Position numbers and translations under genes: made by a program. The notes below the pieces were generated by a model that saw only the letters and a program-made list of their open reading frames with translations, was not told the origin of the DNA and searched no databases. Source: an uncultured Verrucomicrobiales bacterium (lineage in GTDB: Bacteria > Verrucomicrobiota > Verrucomicrobiia > Verrucomicrobiales > Akkermansiaceae). From it: 35,203 nucleotides of DNA. The DNA lies in NCBI GenBank assembly GCA_937969125.1, contig CALBVA010000326.1:1-35203 (forward strand). The letters are read 5' to 3'. This document shows positions 17,695-26,362 of this stretch, in pieces; the stretch's first letter is position 1; each line of letters starts with the position of its first letter.

Positions 17695-19122
17695 ATGAAA
17701 AAAATCATTCCGCTTTCACTATTCACTGCCGCCACCCAATTATCTGCCGAAACCGGTCTGACGATCTACAACCAAAACATCGCCGTCGTCCGCGAAACCA
17801 TTCCGCTGAAACTAGAGCAAGGCGAGATCTCGATCTCATTCGACCAGGCGACTGCCCAAGTTCGCGCTGATTCCGTGGTCCTTCGCGACCCGGCTGGAAA
17901 GGTTAATTTCACCATTCTGGAACAAGGATACCGAAACGATCCCGTGACTGAGGGCTTACTCCTTGACCACTTTGAGGGAACAACCATCCAATTCGAGAAA
18001 TCACTACCGGACGGAACGATCAAGACTGTTGAGGGGAAAATCGTCAGATCTGGCTATGGCGGCGGCCGAAAGAGTTCCCCCATCATCGAATCGGACGGCA
18101 AAATGCAGTTTGCCCTTCCCGGTCGCCCGGTCTTTCCCGCCCTCGGAGAGGATAGCATCTTGCGTCCTACCCTTTCCTGGAAAATCGATAGCGAAGCAGC
18201 AGCAACGCTGGACGCCCAACTTTCCTACCTCAGCAGTGGGTTCAATTGGCAAGCGACTTACAATATCATTGCTCCCGAAAAAGGGGAAACGGTAAGCCTG
18301 ACTGGTTGGGTCACTTTGACCAATACCTCCGGAACCGACTTTAAGGATGCCCAAATTAAGCTGGTCGCCGGTGATGTCAATGTCACCCGTCCGGAGGCCG
18401 CAGCCCATTTGGGATTCTCAGGCGGAATGAGAGCAAAATCCCGTAATAGAGAGAACAAGGTGACCGAAAAATCCTTTGATGACTTCCATATCTACGGCCT
18501 TCCCCGCAAAATTGATCTCCGTGACCAGGAAACCAAACAAGTAGAGTTTCTCCGTAGCGATGCAGTGAAAGCAAGAAAGGTCTATATTTATGAACCTACT
18601 CAAAATCGTTTCTACGGTGGTTGGAACTTCAATCGTTCCAATGAAACTTGGCCTAGCGAGGTTGCCACTTTCTGGGAGTTCGACAACATCAGGGAAAATG
18701 GCCTTGGGGTTCCCCTACCGGCTGGAGTGATGCGCTTTTACCGAAGTGATAACGCCGACGGCAACCTCGAGTTCGTAGGCGAAAATCGAATTCCACACAC
18801 CCCACAGAAAGAAAGTGTCCGCCTTCAAACGGGCACATCGTTCGACCTTGTTGGAGAAAAGCTCATCACTAATTTCAAGGCGAGCTCGAACGAGAAATGG
18901 GCACGTGAGAGCATGAAGATCACTGTAAAAAATCGCTCCAAGGAGGAGAAGACAATCATTATTCGTGAGCCACTCTGGCGTTGGAGTAACTGGAAAATTG
19001 AGAACCCATCGATGAAATTCAAGAAGGTCGACTCCCGGACTATCAAATTCAGTGTGACCCTTGCTCCTGATGCAGTTAAGGAGATTACTTACACGGCATT
19101 TTACAGCTCTGAGCCTCAATAG
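17695..19122 (+). CDS. DUF4139-domain secreted protein
   Basis: Signal peptide, then LTIYNQNIAVVRETIPLKLEQGEISISF..LSYLSSGFNWQATYNIIAPEKGETVSLTGWVTLTNTSGTDFKDAQIKLVAGDVN..., characteristic of DUF4139. Confidence 0.85.
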   Translation: MKKIIPLSLFTAATQLSAETGLTIYNQNIAVVRETIPLKLEQGEISISFDQATAQVRADSVVLRDPAGKVNFTILEQGYRNDPVTEGLLLDHFEGTTIQFEKSLPDGTIKTVEGKIVRSGYGGGRKSSPIIESDGKMQFALPGRPVFPALGEDSILRPTLSWKIDSEAAATLDAQLSYLSSGFNWQATYNIIAPEKGETVSLTGWVTLTNTSGTDFKDAQIKLVAGDVNVTRPEAAAHLGFSGGMRAKSRNRENKVTEKSFDDFHIYGLPRKIDLRDQETKQVEFLRSDAVKARKVYIYEPTQNRFYGGWNFNRSNETWPSEVATFWEFDNIRENGLGVPLPAGVMRFYRSDNADGNLEFVGENRIPHTPQKESVRLQTGTSFDLVGEKLITNFKASSNEKWARESMKITVKNRSKEEKTIIIREPLWRWSNWKIENPSMKFKKVDSRTIKFSVTLAPDAVKEITYTAFYSSEPQ

Positions 19123-19194
19123 GCTTCGGATCAACCAAACGATTGTGTTGTCCCAAGAAAAAGATTAACTCATTGTGCTTCCTGTAAAATACAA

Positions 19195-19222
19195 CAGCGG
19201 TTCCCTTTTCAAGGAACCGCTG
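19195..19222. other. Perfect 10-bp inverted repeat, possible structural or termination element
   Basis: CAGCGGTTCC(CTTTTCAA)GGAACCGCTG; no long T tract. Confidence 0.5.
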
Positions 19223-19573
19223 CTGAGCACACACGCAACAACAAACATTTGTTACAGCCATACAACGGTTAAGGCTCATCGTTTTGTTTCAAAAACTGAA
19301 TAGTTTTGTGATAATCTTGTCCCGAGCATCAGGACACTTCAGCACAAATTCAACAGCTGAGCATAACAGGAGCTAATTACGACGCCTTGGATCCAGGTGA
19401 TATTCACGAAAACTTTTTCTCTGTCATCGGCCTTTTCATTGGATCCACTTTCTGACAGCAGCTTAGCTCGATATCATTGATCGAAAGAAAGTTAGGAGGG
19501 ATCTTTTCTTCGAATGAATGCGTGGAAGGCCTCGTCACATCCACCAGCACCACAACCCGAAAAGAAAAAGACT

Positions 19574-19915
19574 ATGAAAAAACTCCTGATCCTCACTATC
19601 ACTCTCCTCACCGGAGGCCTTGCTCTGCCGGCTGCTGCGGAAGAATACCGCCCAAAACGTGGCGGCAATACCTACATCAGTGGCTACCACCACTGCGGCA
19701 CCCCGATCTATTCCAAGCGGCATCATCGCCAGAACTATTACCAAGAGCGTGTCAGCTATCGCGAATTGGAACGAGAACGTCGCCGCCGGGCCGAGCGTGC
19801 CCGCCAGCGTGAAATTCGCCGGGCGATTCAGCGCCGACTCGAACGAGAAAGATATTTCCGCGCACAGCGCAGCCGCCGTGGTGGTGGATATTATCAAAAC
19901 CGTCGGTGTCGTTAA
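19574..19915 (+). CDS. Small secreted arginine-rich protein
   Basis: MKKLLILTITLLTGGLALPAAAEEYRPKRGGNTYISGYHHCGTPIYSKRHHRQNYY..RELERERRRRAERARQREIRRAIQRRLERERYFRAQRSRRGGGYYQNRRCR; followed by a strong terminator. Confidence 0.7.
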   Translation: MKKLLILTITLLTGGLALPAAAEEYRPKRGGNTYISGYHHCGTPIYSKRHHRQNYYQERVSYRELERERRRRAERARQREIRRAIQRRLERERYFRAQRSRRGGGYYQNRRCR

Positions 19916-19944
19916 CGAATCTACCGACTTACGTCAGCCCTAGC

Positions 19945-19979
19945 AAAAGCTTCCCGTTTTACTCGGGAAGCTTTTTTTT
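19945..19979 (+). terminator. Rho-independent terminator (probably bidirectional)
   Basis: AAAAGCTTCCCG TTTTACT CGGGAAGCTTTTTTTT: 10-bp stem with flanking A and T tracts. Confidence 0.92.
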
Positions 19980-20018
19980 GAACGACAGCCTCATCTGAAA
20001 ACGTTACTTGTTTAAGTC

Positions 20019-21044
20019 ATGAAGGTGCTACCACTTCTCACATTTCTCCTTGCAGGGATCCTTAGTCTTTCAACGACCACCCATGCAGCTTCGCTAACTA
20101 CGGATGAGGTCCTCGTCCGTTTGCAGGAAGTGATTGAAACCGAGAAAGGATTCGAAAAGTTGACCGCCGATCTCAATGAGATGGATGAAAAAAGTTTGGT
20201 CGCTCTTTTAAAGAACTTCGACCGTACCTTTCCGCGGCTTCGTGACAATTACACTTCCCGCTACCAGAACTTCGCGAAATCCCAGTTCTCCGGAAAGGCG
20301 AAGACTAAGAAATCGAAACTCATCCGTGAATATCGGTCCGACTTCATGAAAGTCTATGCTCTTGGCGAGGGACCCATGAAGCCTCTTCTCAAGACCAAAA
20401 GCATGCCCGCGATCAAAGGGCTAAAAAAACTCATCATGCCAGAGGTGAAGGAAATCTTCGCAACCGCTCCACAAGCTCTTCATGATCAACGAAAGCTCGT
20501 GATGATCCTTGCAAAATTCCGCGACGCTATCGTCGAGGCCGCAGTCCTTCCCGATCAGACACCTGCTGAGAAAGGAATCGTTTCCTTTGAAAAAGAAACC
20601 ATTTCCAGTTTCGCCGGACTTCCCCGTGACGGACTTCGCATCATGAAGAAAAATGATCAGATCGCGGTTAAAGGAGACGTTCTCCCAAAAGAACGGGAAG
20701 GAATCCGTGAAATGAATGAATGGCGCCTTCTTCTGGGACTCAACGCCCTGGAAATTGACCCGAAACTCTGCGACGCCAGCCGGGGACATTCCGAAGACAT
20801 GAATAAGAATGGTTTCTTTGCCCACGACTCCCCTATTAAAGGAAAAGAAACACCCTGGAAACGCGCTGCCATTGAAGGCACCAAAGCTAGTGGCGAGAAT
20901 ATCTACATGGGATCCGAGTCACCGGGGGCAGCGAACAAAGGATGGTTCTTCTCCCCTGGTCACCATAAAAACATGTTCAGGGCCTCCCATAAACGCATCG
21001 GACTGGGAAAGTATTCGCGACACTGGACGCAGATGTTCGGCTAG
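20019..21044 (+). CDS. Secreted CAP (SCP/PR1-like) domain protein
   Basis: Signal peptide; C-terminal EMNEWRLLLGLNALEIDPKLCDASRGHSEDMNKNGFFAHDSPIKGKETPWKRA..SGENIYMG..NKGWFFSPGHHKNMFRASHKRIGLGKY..WTQMFG. Confidence 0.85.
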   Translation: MKVLPLLTFLLAGILSLSTTTHAASLTTDEVLVRLQEVIETEKGFEKLTADLNEMDEKSLVALLKNFDRTFPRLRDNYTSRYQNFAKSQFSGKAKTKKSKLIREYRSDFMKVYALGEGPMKPLLKTKSMPAIKGLKKLIMPEVKEIFATAPQALHDQRKLVMILAKFRDAIVEAAVLPDQTPAEKGIVSFEKETISSFAGLPRDGLRIMKKNDQIAVKGDVLPKEREGIREMNEWRLLLGLNALEIDPKLCDASRGHSEDMNKNGFFAHDSPIKGKETPWKRAAIEGTKASGENIYMGSESPGAANKGWFFSPGHHKNMFRASHKRIGLGKYSRHWTQMFG

Positions 21045-22102
21045 CGCTCCATTGGTCTCGGAGATCGATCCACGACTCCGCGCACCCGGAGGTCATTACC
21101 GACTTGCACGATCTCGGAATTCGCGAGTCCAAGTCGAGCCCCAATTGAGGTAACTCCTTTACCACCAATCGCTTGCTCAGAACCCCCAGTGACCATGGGT
21201 GCCAAATAAATCACAAATTCATCAATCAAACCCGCATCCAGAAACGCGCCCATCAGCTTACCTCCGCTTTCCAAGAGCACCGTATTGGCACCGTGATTCT
21301 TCGCGAGATTTCCCAATGACTCCTCCAATCCCTGATTCCGGAAAATGAGGGTGCGATCCGAAAAGGCATCATTAAAAAGCTGGAATTCGCCATACTCCAG
21401 CCCCGCCTTCGTTAATACGACCCTCCAAGGCTGATCCTTATCCTGGGGAATGAAATCACCACGCAAGGTCAAGGCTGGATCATCCTTTCTTACTGTCTCT
21501 CCGGAAGTAATGATGGCATCTACCTCTGCACGCAGCTGCTGGACCTCGGCCCGTGCTTCGATTCCAGTGAGCCACTGCCCCTCGCCCGGCGGTCGGGTAA
21601 TCCGTCCGTCCAAGCTCATTGCGCTCTTAGCGATGACCCAAGGGCGACCCTTGGTCTGCACCATAGCGAAGCCTCGGATCAAGTGACGACATTCCGCCTC
21701 AAGAACTCCGGAAGTGACCACGATCCCGGCATTTTCTAAAATCTTTTGGGCCCCTCCCGCATGAGCGGGATTTGGATCCTCAGCACCGTAAACGACTCGT
21801 GAGACTCCCGTCCGGATCAACGCTTCCGTGCAGGCACCAGTCTGCCCAATGGTGCTGCAAGGTTCCAGAGTGACATACGCAGTAGCTCCGCTTGCAGACT
21901 CGGAATCCAAATTTGCGATTGCTGAACGCTCAGCATGTGGTCTCCCGCCCTTACTCGGTGCTCCCCGTGAGAGTTCTTTACCATCCCGCACAATCAACGC
22001 ACCAACCGATGGGTTTGGAGCAGCAATCCCGATTCCCTTCTCAGCCTCCGAGATGGCCTCTCGCATCCATTTTTCATCTTCGGTCATCATCGATGGCTCC
22101 AT
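21041..22102 (-). CDS. ribD: Bifunctional diaminohydroxyphosphoribosylaminopyrimidine deaminase / 5-amino-6-(5-phosphoribosylamino)uracil reductase
   Basis: MREAISEAEKGIGIAAPNPSVGALIV..GGRPHAERSAI..AYVTLEPCSTIGQTGACTEALIRTGVSRVVYGAEDPNPAHAGGA..KSAMSLDGRI. Confidence 0.95.
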   Translation of the reverse strand: MEPSMMTEDEKWMREAISEAEKGIGIAAPNPSVGALIVRDGKELSRGAPSKGGRPHAERSAIANLDSESASGATAYVTLEPCSTIGQTGACTEALIRTGVSRVVYGAEDPNPAHAGGAQKILENAGIVVTSGVLEAECRHLIRGFAMVQTKGRPWVIAKSAMSLDGRITRPPGEGQWLTGIEARAEVQQLRAEVDAIITSGETVRKDDPALTLRGDFIPQDKDQPWRVVLTKAGLEYGEFQLFNDAFSDRTLIFRNQGLEESLGNLAKNHGANTVLLESGGKLMGAFLDAGLIDEFVIYLAPMVTGGSEQAIGGKGVTSIGARLGLANSEIVQVGNDLRVRGVVDRSPRPMER

Positions 22103-22380
22103 TACGCCTTTAATTTTAACAAAACCGTAAGACCATCAGCAAGCTTGTGAATAATGTCCGGAAAGTTGCGATCAACATTCACTCTTCCCAAACTTGTTCC
22201 TGATTCACAGACCCGTTTACCGCTCTTCACACCGGTTGTTCCACTGGTGGAACCCTCGTAGCTATAAGGTGGAACGCTGATTTGAACCACTTGCTCACAG
22301 TAAGAAGAAGAAGAAGAAAATAAAATTAAGCTATTCACTCTCCAATACAGAAGGGAACAAGTTCCCCAAAAAACCCTCAT
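22102..22380 (-). CDS. Hypothetical small protein translationally coupled to ribD
   Basis: 92 aa; start overlaps upstream lipoprotein stop (ATGA), stop overlaps ribD start (TAATG). Confidence 0.55.
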   Translation of the reverse strand: MRVFWGTCSLLYWRVNSLILFSSSSSYCEQVVQISVPPYSYEGSTSGTTGVKSGKRVCESGTSLGRVNVDRNFPDIIHKLADGLTVLLKLKA

Positions 22381-22574
22381 TCCTGATCCTCCTGATCGGT
22401 GGGATTTGCCTCTCCATCCTCATCTCGTGTCATTAATCCGACCCCAGCCTTAGCGACCTTCCCTGTCACCTTTACGGTGGTCACAGCCGCCTTCCCGGCA
22501 AGTTTGACCGGAGTAGTGACCAATGAGCATCCCGAAAGGCTCAGCGCGGTACAGAAAGGAATGAGGAGCTTCAT
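22377..22574 (-). CDS. Small lipoprotein
   Basis: MKLLIPFCTALSLSGCSLVTTPVKLAGKAAVTTVKVTGKVAKAGVGLMTRDED; lipobox LSGC. Confidence 0.75.
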   Translation of the reverse strand: MKLLIPFCTALSLSGCSLVTTPVKLAGKAAVTTVKVTGKVAKAGVGLMTRDEDGEANPTDQEDQE

Positions 22575-22671
22575 CTCCGGAAGTTAAAGGCGGTAGATCA
22601 GATACAAAGCGGAAAGTGGTGGCTACATTCTCCGAACTGGCAAAATACGATGGAGCGATTATGGAAGGTGA

Positions 22672-23877
22672 ATGAAAATCTTCATTCTTCTTCTAGCCGG
22701 GGTCTCTATGGCAACAGCCCAACAGTGGCCACAATATCTGGGACCAAATGGCGACGGAACCGCAAATGGTTCGGTCTCGGCAGCAGTCCAGAAAGCGGGA
22801 CCAAAAACTCTCTGGGCAAAAGACATCGGAAAAGGTTGCTCTAGCTTTGCGATTTCCGGAGGGCGGGTTTTCACGACTGGAAACAAAAATGATCAGGATA
22901 CCCTCTGGTGTTTTGATGCACAGACCGGGAAGGAATTGTGGAAGAAAACCTATCCGGAGAAGCTGGCCGCGAAATTCTACGAAGGCGGACCGGGTGCCAC
23001 TCCGGCAATTGATGGAGAACGGGTCTATTCCCTGTCCAAGTCCGGCGATCTCTTCTGCTACCATGTCAAAACCGGTGCGAAAATTTGGTCGGTCGATTTT
23101 AAGAAAGACTTCCGCGGGAACAAGCCAACCTGGGGCTTTTCCTCATCTCCGGTGATCTACAATGATCTGCTCCTTACCCTCCCCTGTGCGAAAAAAGGCG
23201 CAATGGTGGCCTTGGACAAGAAGACCGGAAAACTAGTCTGGCAATCGTCTAATACTGCCCGCCCTGGATACGCCGCACCCGTTTTCTTTAAGTATCGCGG
23301 GAAGGACGCAGCGTTGGTCTTCCATGGCCGTAAGCTTGTTGGTTATGACCTTAGTGCGAAGGGTGCGGTCCTTTTTGAGCATACCTGGCGCACTCCTTAT
23401 GATGTGAATGCCTCCAATCCGCAGGTTCTTGGTGACAAGGTCTTCCTTGCTGCGGGCTACGGAATGGGCCACGCGATTCTCGATATTTCTGAGGAAAAAC
23501 CGAAAGAGACCCACCGTGAGCGGGACCTCCCTATTATTTTCCAGAATGTCTATCAGGAGAATGGTGATCTCATCGGGTGTTTTGGCGATAAGAATTTCAA
23601 GACCGAGCTTTTCCGAATGGACTTTGCGAGTGGTAAGATCCGCTGGCGAAAGAAATTACCGGGCACAAGGGGCTCGGTAGCTAGCATTGGCAAAACCACC
23701 ATTATTCTCTGCGAAACTGGTGATCTGATCTTCGGAACAGCTGGAAAGAACGGATTTCGGGAAACCGGTCGCAGTAAAATTCCTGGAAAGCGTTATTGGG
23801 CACCCTTGGCGGTTGGCGAAGGAAAGCTCTTTGGACGGACTAATGAAGGGCAAATGATTTGTCTGGGGTTGAAATGA
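22672..23877 (+). CDS. Secreted PQQ-like beta-propeller (outer membrane/WD-like) protein
   Basis: MKIFILLLAGVSMATAQQWPQYLGPNGDGTANG; repeats TLWCFDAQTGKELWKKTYPEK, LFCYHVKTGAKIWSVDFKK, MVALDKKTGKLVWQSSN. Confidence 0.88.
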   Translation: MKIFILLLAGVSMATAQQWPQYLGPNGDGTANGSVSAAVQKAGPKTLWAKDIGKGCSSFAISGGRVFTTGNKNDQDTLWCFDAQTGKELWKKTYPEKLAAKFYEGGPGATPAIDGERVYSLSKSGDLFCYHVKTGAKIWSVDFKKDFRGNKPTWGFSSSPVIYNDLLLTLPCAKKGAMVALDKKTGKLVWQSSNTARPGYAAPVFFKYRGKDAALVFHGRKLVGYDLSAKGAVLFEHTWRTPYDVNASNPQVLGDKVFLAAGYGMGHAILDISEEKPKETHRERDLPIIFQNVYQENGDLIGCFGDKNFKTELFRMDFASGKIRWRKKLPGTRGSVASIGKTTIILCETGDLIFGTAGKNGFRETGRSKIPGKRYWAPLAVGEGKLFGRTNEGQMICLGLK

Positions 23878-23897
23878 TAAATAAAAAAGGCTCTCCA

Positions 23898-24023
23898 TTA
23901 GCTATGCATGATGGATCCGTGTCTTAATTTGAGTTCGAGGTAGTTCAAATCCTTGATATCGCAAGCTCTATGGATGATTTGCGAGAGGAGGTTATTGAAC
24001 CCTTCGACAGTTAGAAAATTCAT
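23898..24023 (-). CDS. Possible 41-aa small ORF
   Basis: MNFLTVEGFNNLLSQIIHRACDIKDLNYLELKLRHGSIMHS*; plausible composition but no recognised family and no comparative evidence. Confidence 0.2.
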   Translation of the reverse strand: MNFLTVEGFNNLLSQIIHRACDIKDLNYLELKLRHGSIMHS

Positions 24024-24169
24024 GTGCAAATCAGGCTTTTACTGGAGCCGATGAACGGCCACTCCAACAAATTTTAGCTCTCACTACGCTTGCTCTTAAA
24101 ACTTTCCGGAAGAAACTCACCGTAGGTTTCCTCCCATCGGAAAGCAGAGCAACCCGCCCGTTATCCAAA

Positions 24170-26356
24170 ATGCACCAAGTACTTATTTTTCTCCTTACGA
24201 GCTTCCTTACCGGATGGCTCTCCGCCCAATTGCCATCCTTCCAAGCGAAGCAGGAGGGAACGATTGCCGAAGTCATCCCGCAAGCCACTGCAGTGGAAGC
24301 GGAAGATTACTTCTACGTAGCGCTGAAACTGAAGCATGCGCCGCACTACCATTCCTACTACGTGAATCCGGGGACGACCGGTTACGCACCTAAAATCACG
24401 TGGGAACTGCCGGAGGGTTTCACCGCAGGCAAAACGCTCTATCCGGTGCCGGAGCTGATTAAGGCCTCCCTCGGGGGCACTCCAAAGAATATTTATGGAT
24501 ACGAAGGCGAGGTCACCTTTCTCTTTCAGGTCAATGCCCCCGCTGATCTTGAAGCGGGCAAGGAATACCTCATCAAGGGCGAAGCAGAATGGCTCGTTTG
24601 TAAAACTAAATGCATTCCCGAAGACCAGGAATTCAGCTTCACGATCAAGGGAGCGAAGGAGGGCACCGTCTTCGATCCCGCGCATGAGGAACTCTTTGAA
24701 AAAGCGCAAGCCGCGATGCCAAAAGACGGGGCCAGCTGGGTCGCGCTGGCAAAGGAGAGCAAGGGCAGCATCACCTTCGAGCTGACAGCGCCGGATGGCG
24801 TGACTCCAAAAGCGCCCATTTACTTTTTCTCCTCCGACAAACAAGTCGATGCCCAAACGGACCAAGAGGTGAACATTTCCGGCCGGAAGGTCGTGCTGAC
24901 TCTCAAGCGAAATCCCGAGAGCAAGGAAGTCTCCGAAGAACTCAAGGGCATCCTGACCTTCCAGTCAGAGGACGGTGCGGAAGCTCTGCAGATCACTGGC
25001 GCTCTGGTCACCGACGCAGTCGCAGGCGGAGCTTCGGTCTCGGCATTTGTCCCTGCAACTGCGGAAGACCGCGCAAAAGGGAAAGAAGTCTATGATGTGA
25101 CGTACCTCCCCGAGACCGTCGAGCTAGGCGGAGGAAAGGAAAAGAAGGCGACCTTCTGGACCATCCTCGGACCGGCCTTCCTGGGTGGCCTTCTTCTCAA
25201 TCTCATGCCTTGTGTCTTCCCTGTGCTCGGACTCAAGGTGATGAGCTTTGTGAGCCAAGCTGGGGAGGACGAATCCAAGATCAAGTATCATGGCTTGGTC
25301 TTCGGCCTCGGCCTTCTGGTCACGATGTGGATCCTCGCCGCGATCATCATTTCGCTGAAGCTCGACTGGGGACAGCAGCTTTCCAATCCTCCCTTCCTTG
25401 CCTTCCTGATTATCCTCTTCGTAGTGATGGGGCTGAATCTCTACGGACTCTTCGAGATAGGAACCAGCCTCACTGGTGCTGGTTCGGAATTGCAGAACAA
25501 GAAGGGCTACAGCGGTTCGTTTTTCTCGGGCGTCCTGACCACCCTGGTGGCCACTCCCTGCTCCGGCCCGTTCCTCGGCGCGGTGATGGCCTTTGCCCTC
25601 GGTCAGCCACCTCTCACCGCAATGGTGATCTTCACCTTTTTCGGGCTCGGGATCGCCTCGCCCTACATCGTGCTCTCCTTCTTCCCGGATCTCATTAAGA
25701 AGCTCCCGCGCCCCGGGGCGTGGATGGAAAGCTTCAAGCAGATCATGGCTTTCCTCGTCATCGGCACCGCCGTTTACTTCATGCGGGCCTATCAGAAACT
25801 GGTGGGGGCGGATCATTTCAATCTCTTCCTCTTTGCCCTGCTCGTCATCGGTCTGGGCCTCTATATCTACGGACGCTGGGGCACTGCGATGATCGCTAAA
25901 ACGAAGCGAATGGTAACCGGATACGGAGTGGCGGGACTGCTCACAGTGAGTGGAATCGCGTGGGCCTTCTCGACCGCCAAACCGCCTAAACCCGGTCTCG
26001 CCTGGCACGAGTGGTATCCCGGAATCGTGGAGCTTTCTCGACCAAAGGGACGAATTATCTGGCTGGATTATACCGCCGACTGGTGAGCGACTTGTCACGC
26101 CAATGAGTTCCGTGTGTTCTCAAACAAAGACGTCCTCGCCAAGCTGGAAGAACTCGATGTCATGCTCGTGAAGGTTGACTACACCAAGAAGGATCAGGCC
26201 ATCAGTGATGACCTTCGCCGCTACGGTCGGCGCAATCTACCGACTAATGTCATCATTCCTGCCAACCCCGATGCCCCAGCCATCCTGATGCCGGAAATCA
26301 TCAACCCAGAGGAAGCCCTGCAAGCACTGGAAGAAGCCGTGAAGGCCGGTAAGTAA
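24170..26356 (+). CDS. dsbD: DsbD-like thiol:disulfide interchange protein with in-frame TGA at 26084-26086 (candidate selenoprotein, Sec639)
   Basis: Alpha-like domain (WLVCKTKCIPE), membrane domain (LMPCVFPVLGLKVMSFV, ATPCSGPFLGAVMAFALGQPP), then IIWLDYTADW-TGA-ATCHANEFRVFSNKDVLAKLEELDVMLVKVDYTKKDQAISDDLRRYGRRNLPTNVIIP in one continuous frame (24170 and 26114 are in phase). Confidence 0.85.
26104..26122 (+). promoter_or_regulatory. Candidate bacterial SECIS hairpin downstream of UGA
   Basis: TGAG-TT-C-(CGTGT)-G-TT-CTCA; loop begins 24 nt after the UGA with G as second loop nucleotide; possible lower stem TTGT (26092-26095)/ACAA (26124-26127). Hand-folded only. Confidence 0.4.
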
Positions 26357-26362
26357 GGATCG

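Noticed and set aside
19085-19279. 64-aa minus-strand ORF across the DUF4139 3' end
   Set aside because: Overlaps the supported gene and a hairpin; composition not convincing.
24161-24865. 234-aa antisense ORF opposite dsbD
   Set aside because: Fully antisense to a strongly supported DsbD coding region, with low-complexity translation and no recognisable motifs.
25124-26098. 324-aa antisense ORF opposite dsbD
   Set aside because: Highly charged, His/Glu/Gly-rich translation typical of the reverse frame of a membrane protein gene.
26114-26356. 80-aa ORF listed separately (MFSNKDVLAKLEELDVML...)
   Set aside because: It begins inside the thioredoxin fold just after the UATC motif and is in frame with 24170..26086, so it is the C-terminal part of the UGA-containing dsbD gene rather than an independent gene.
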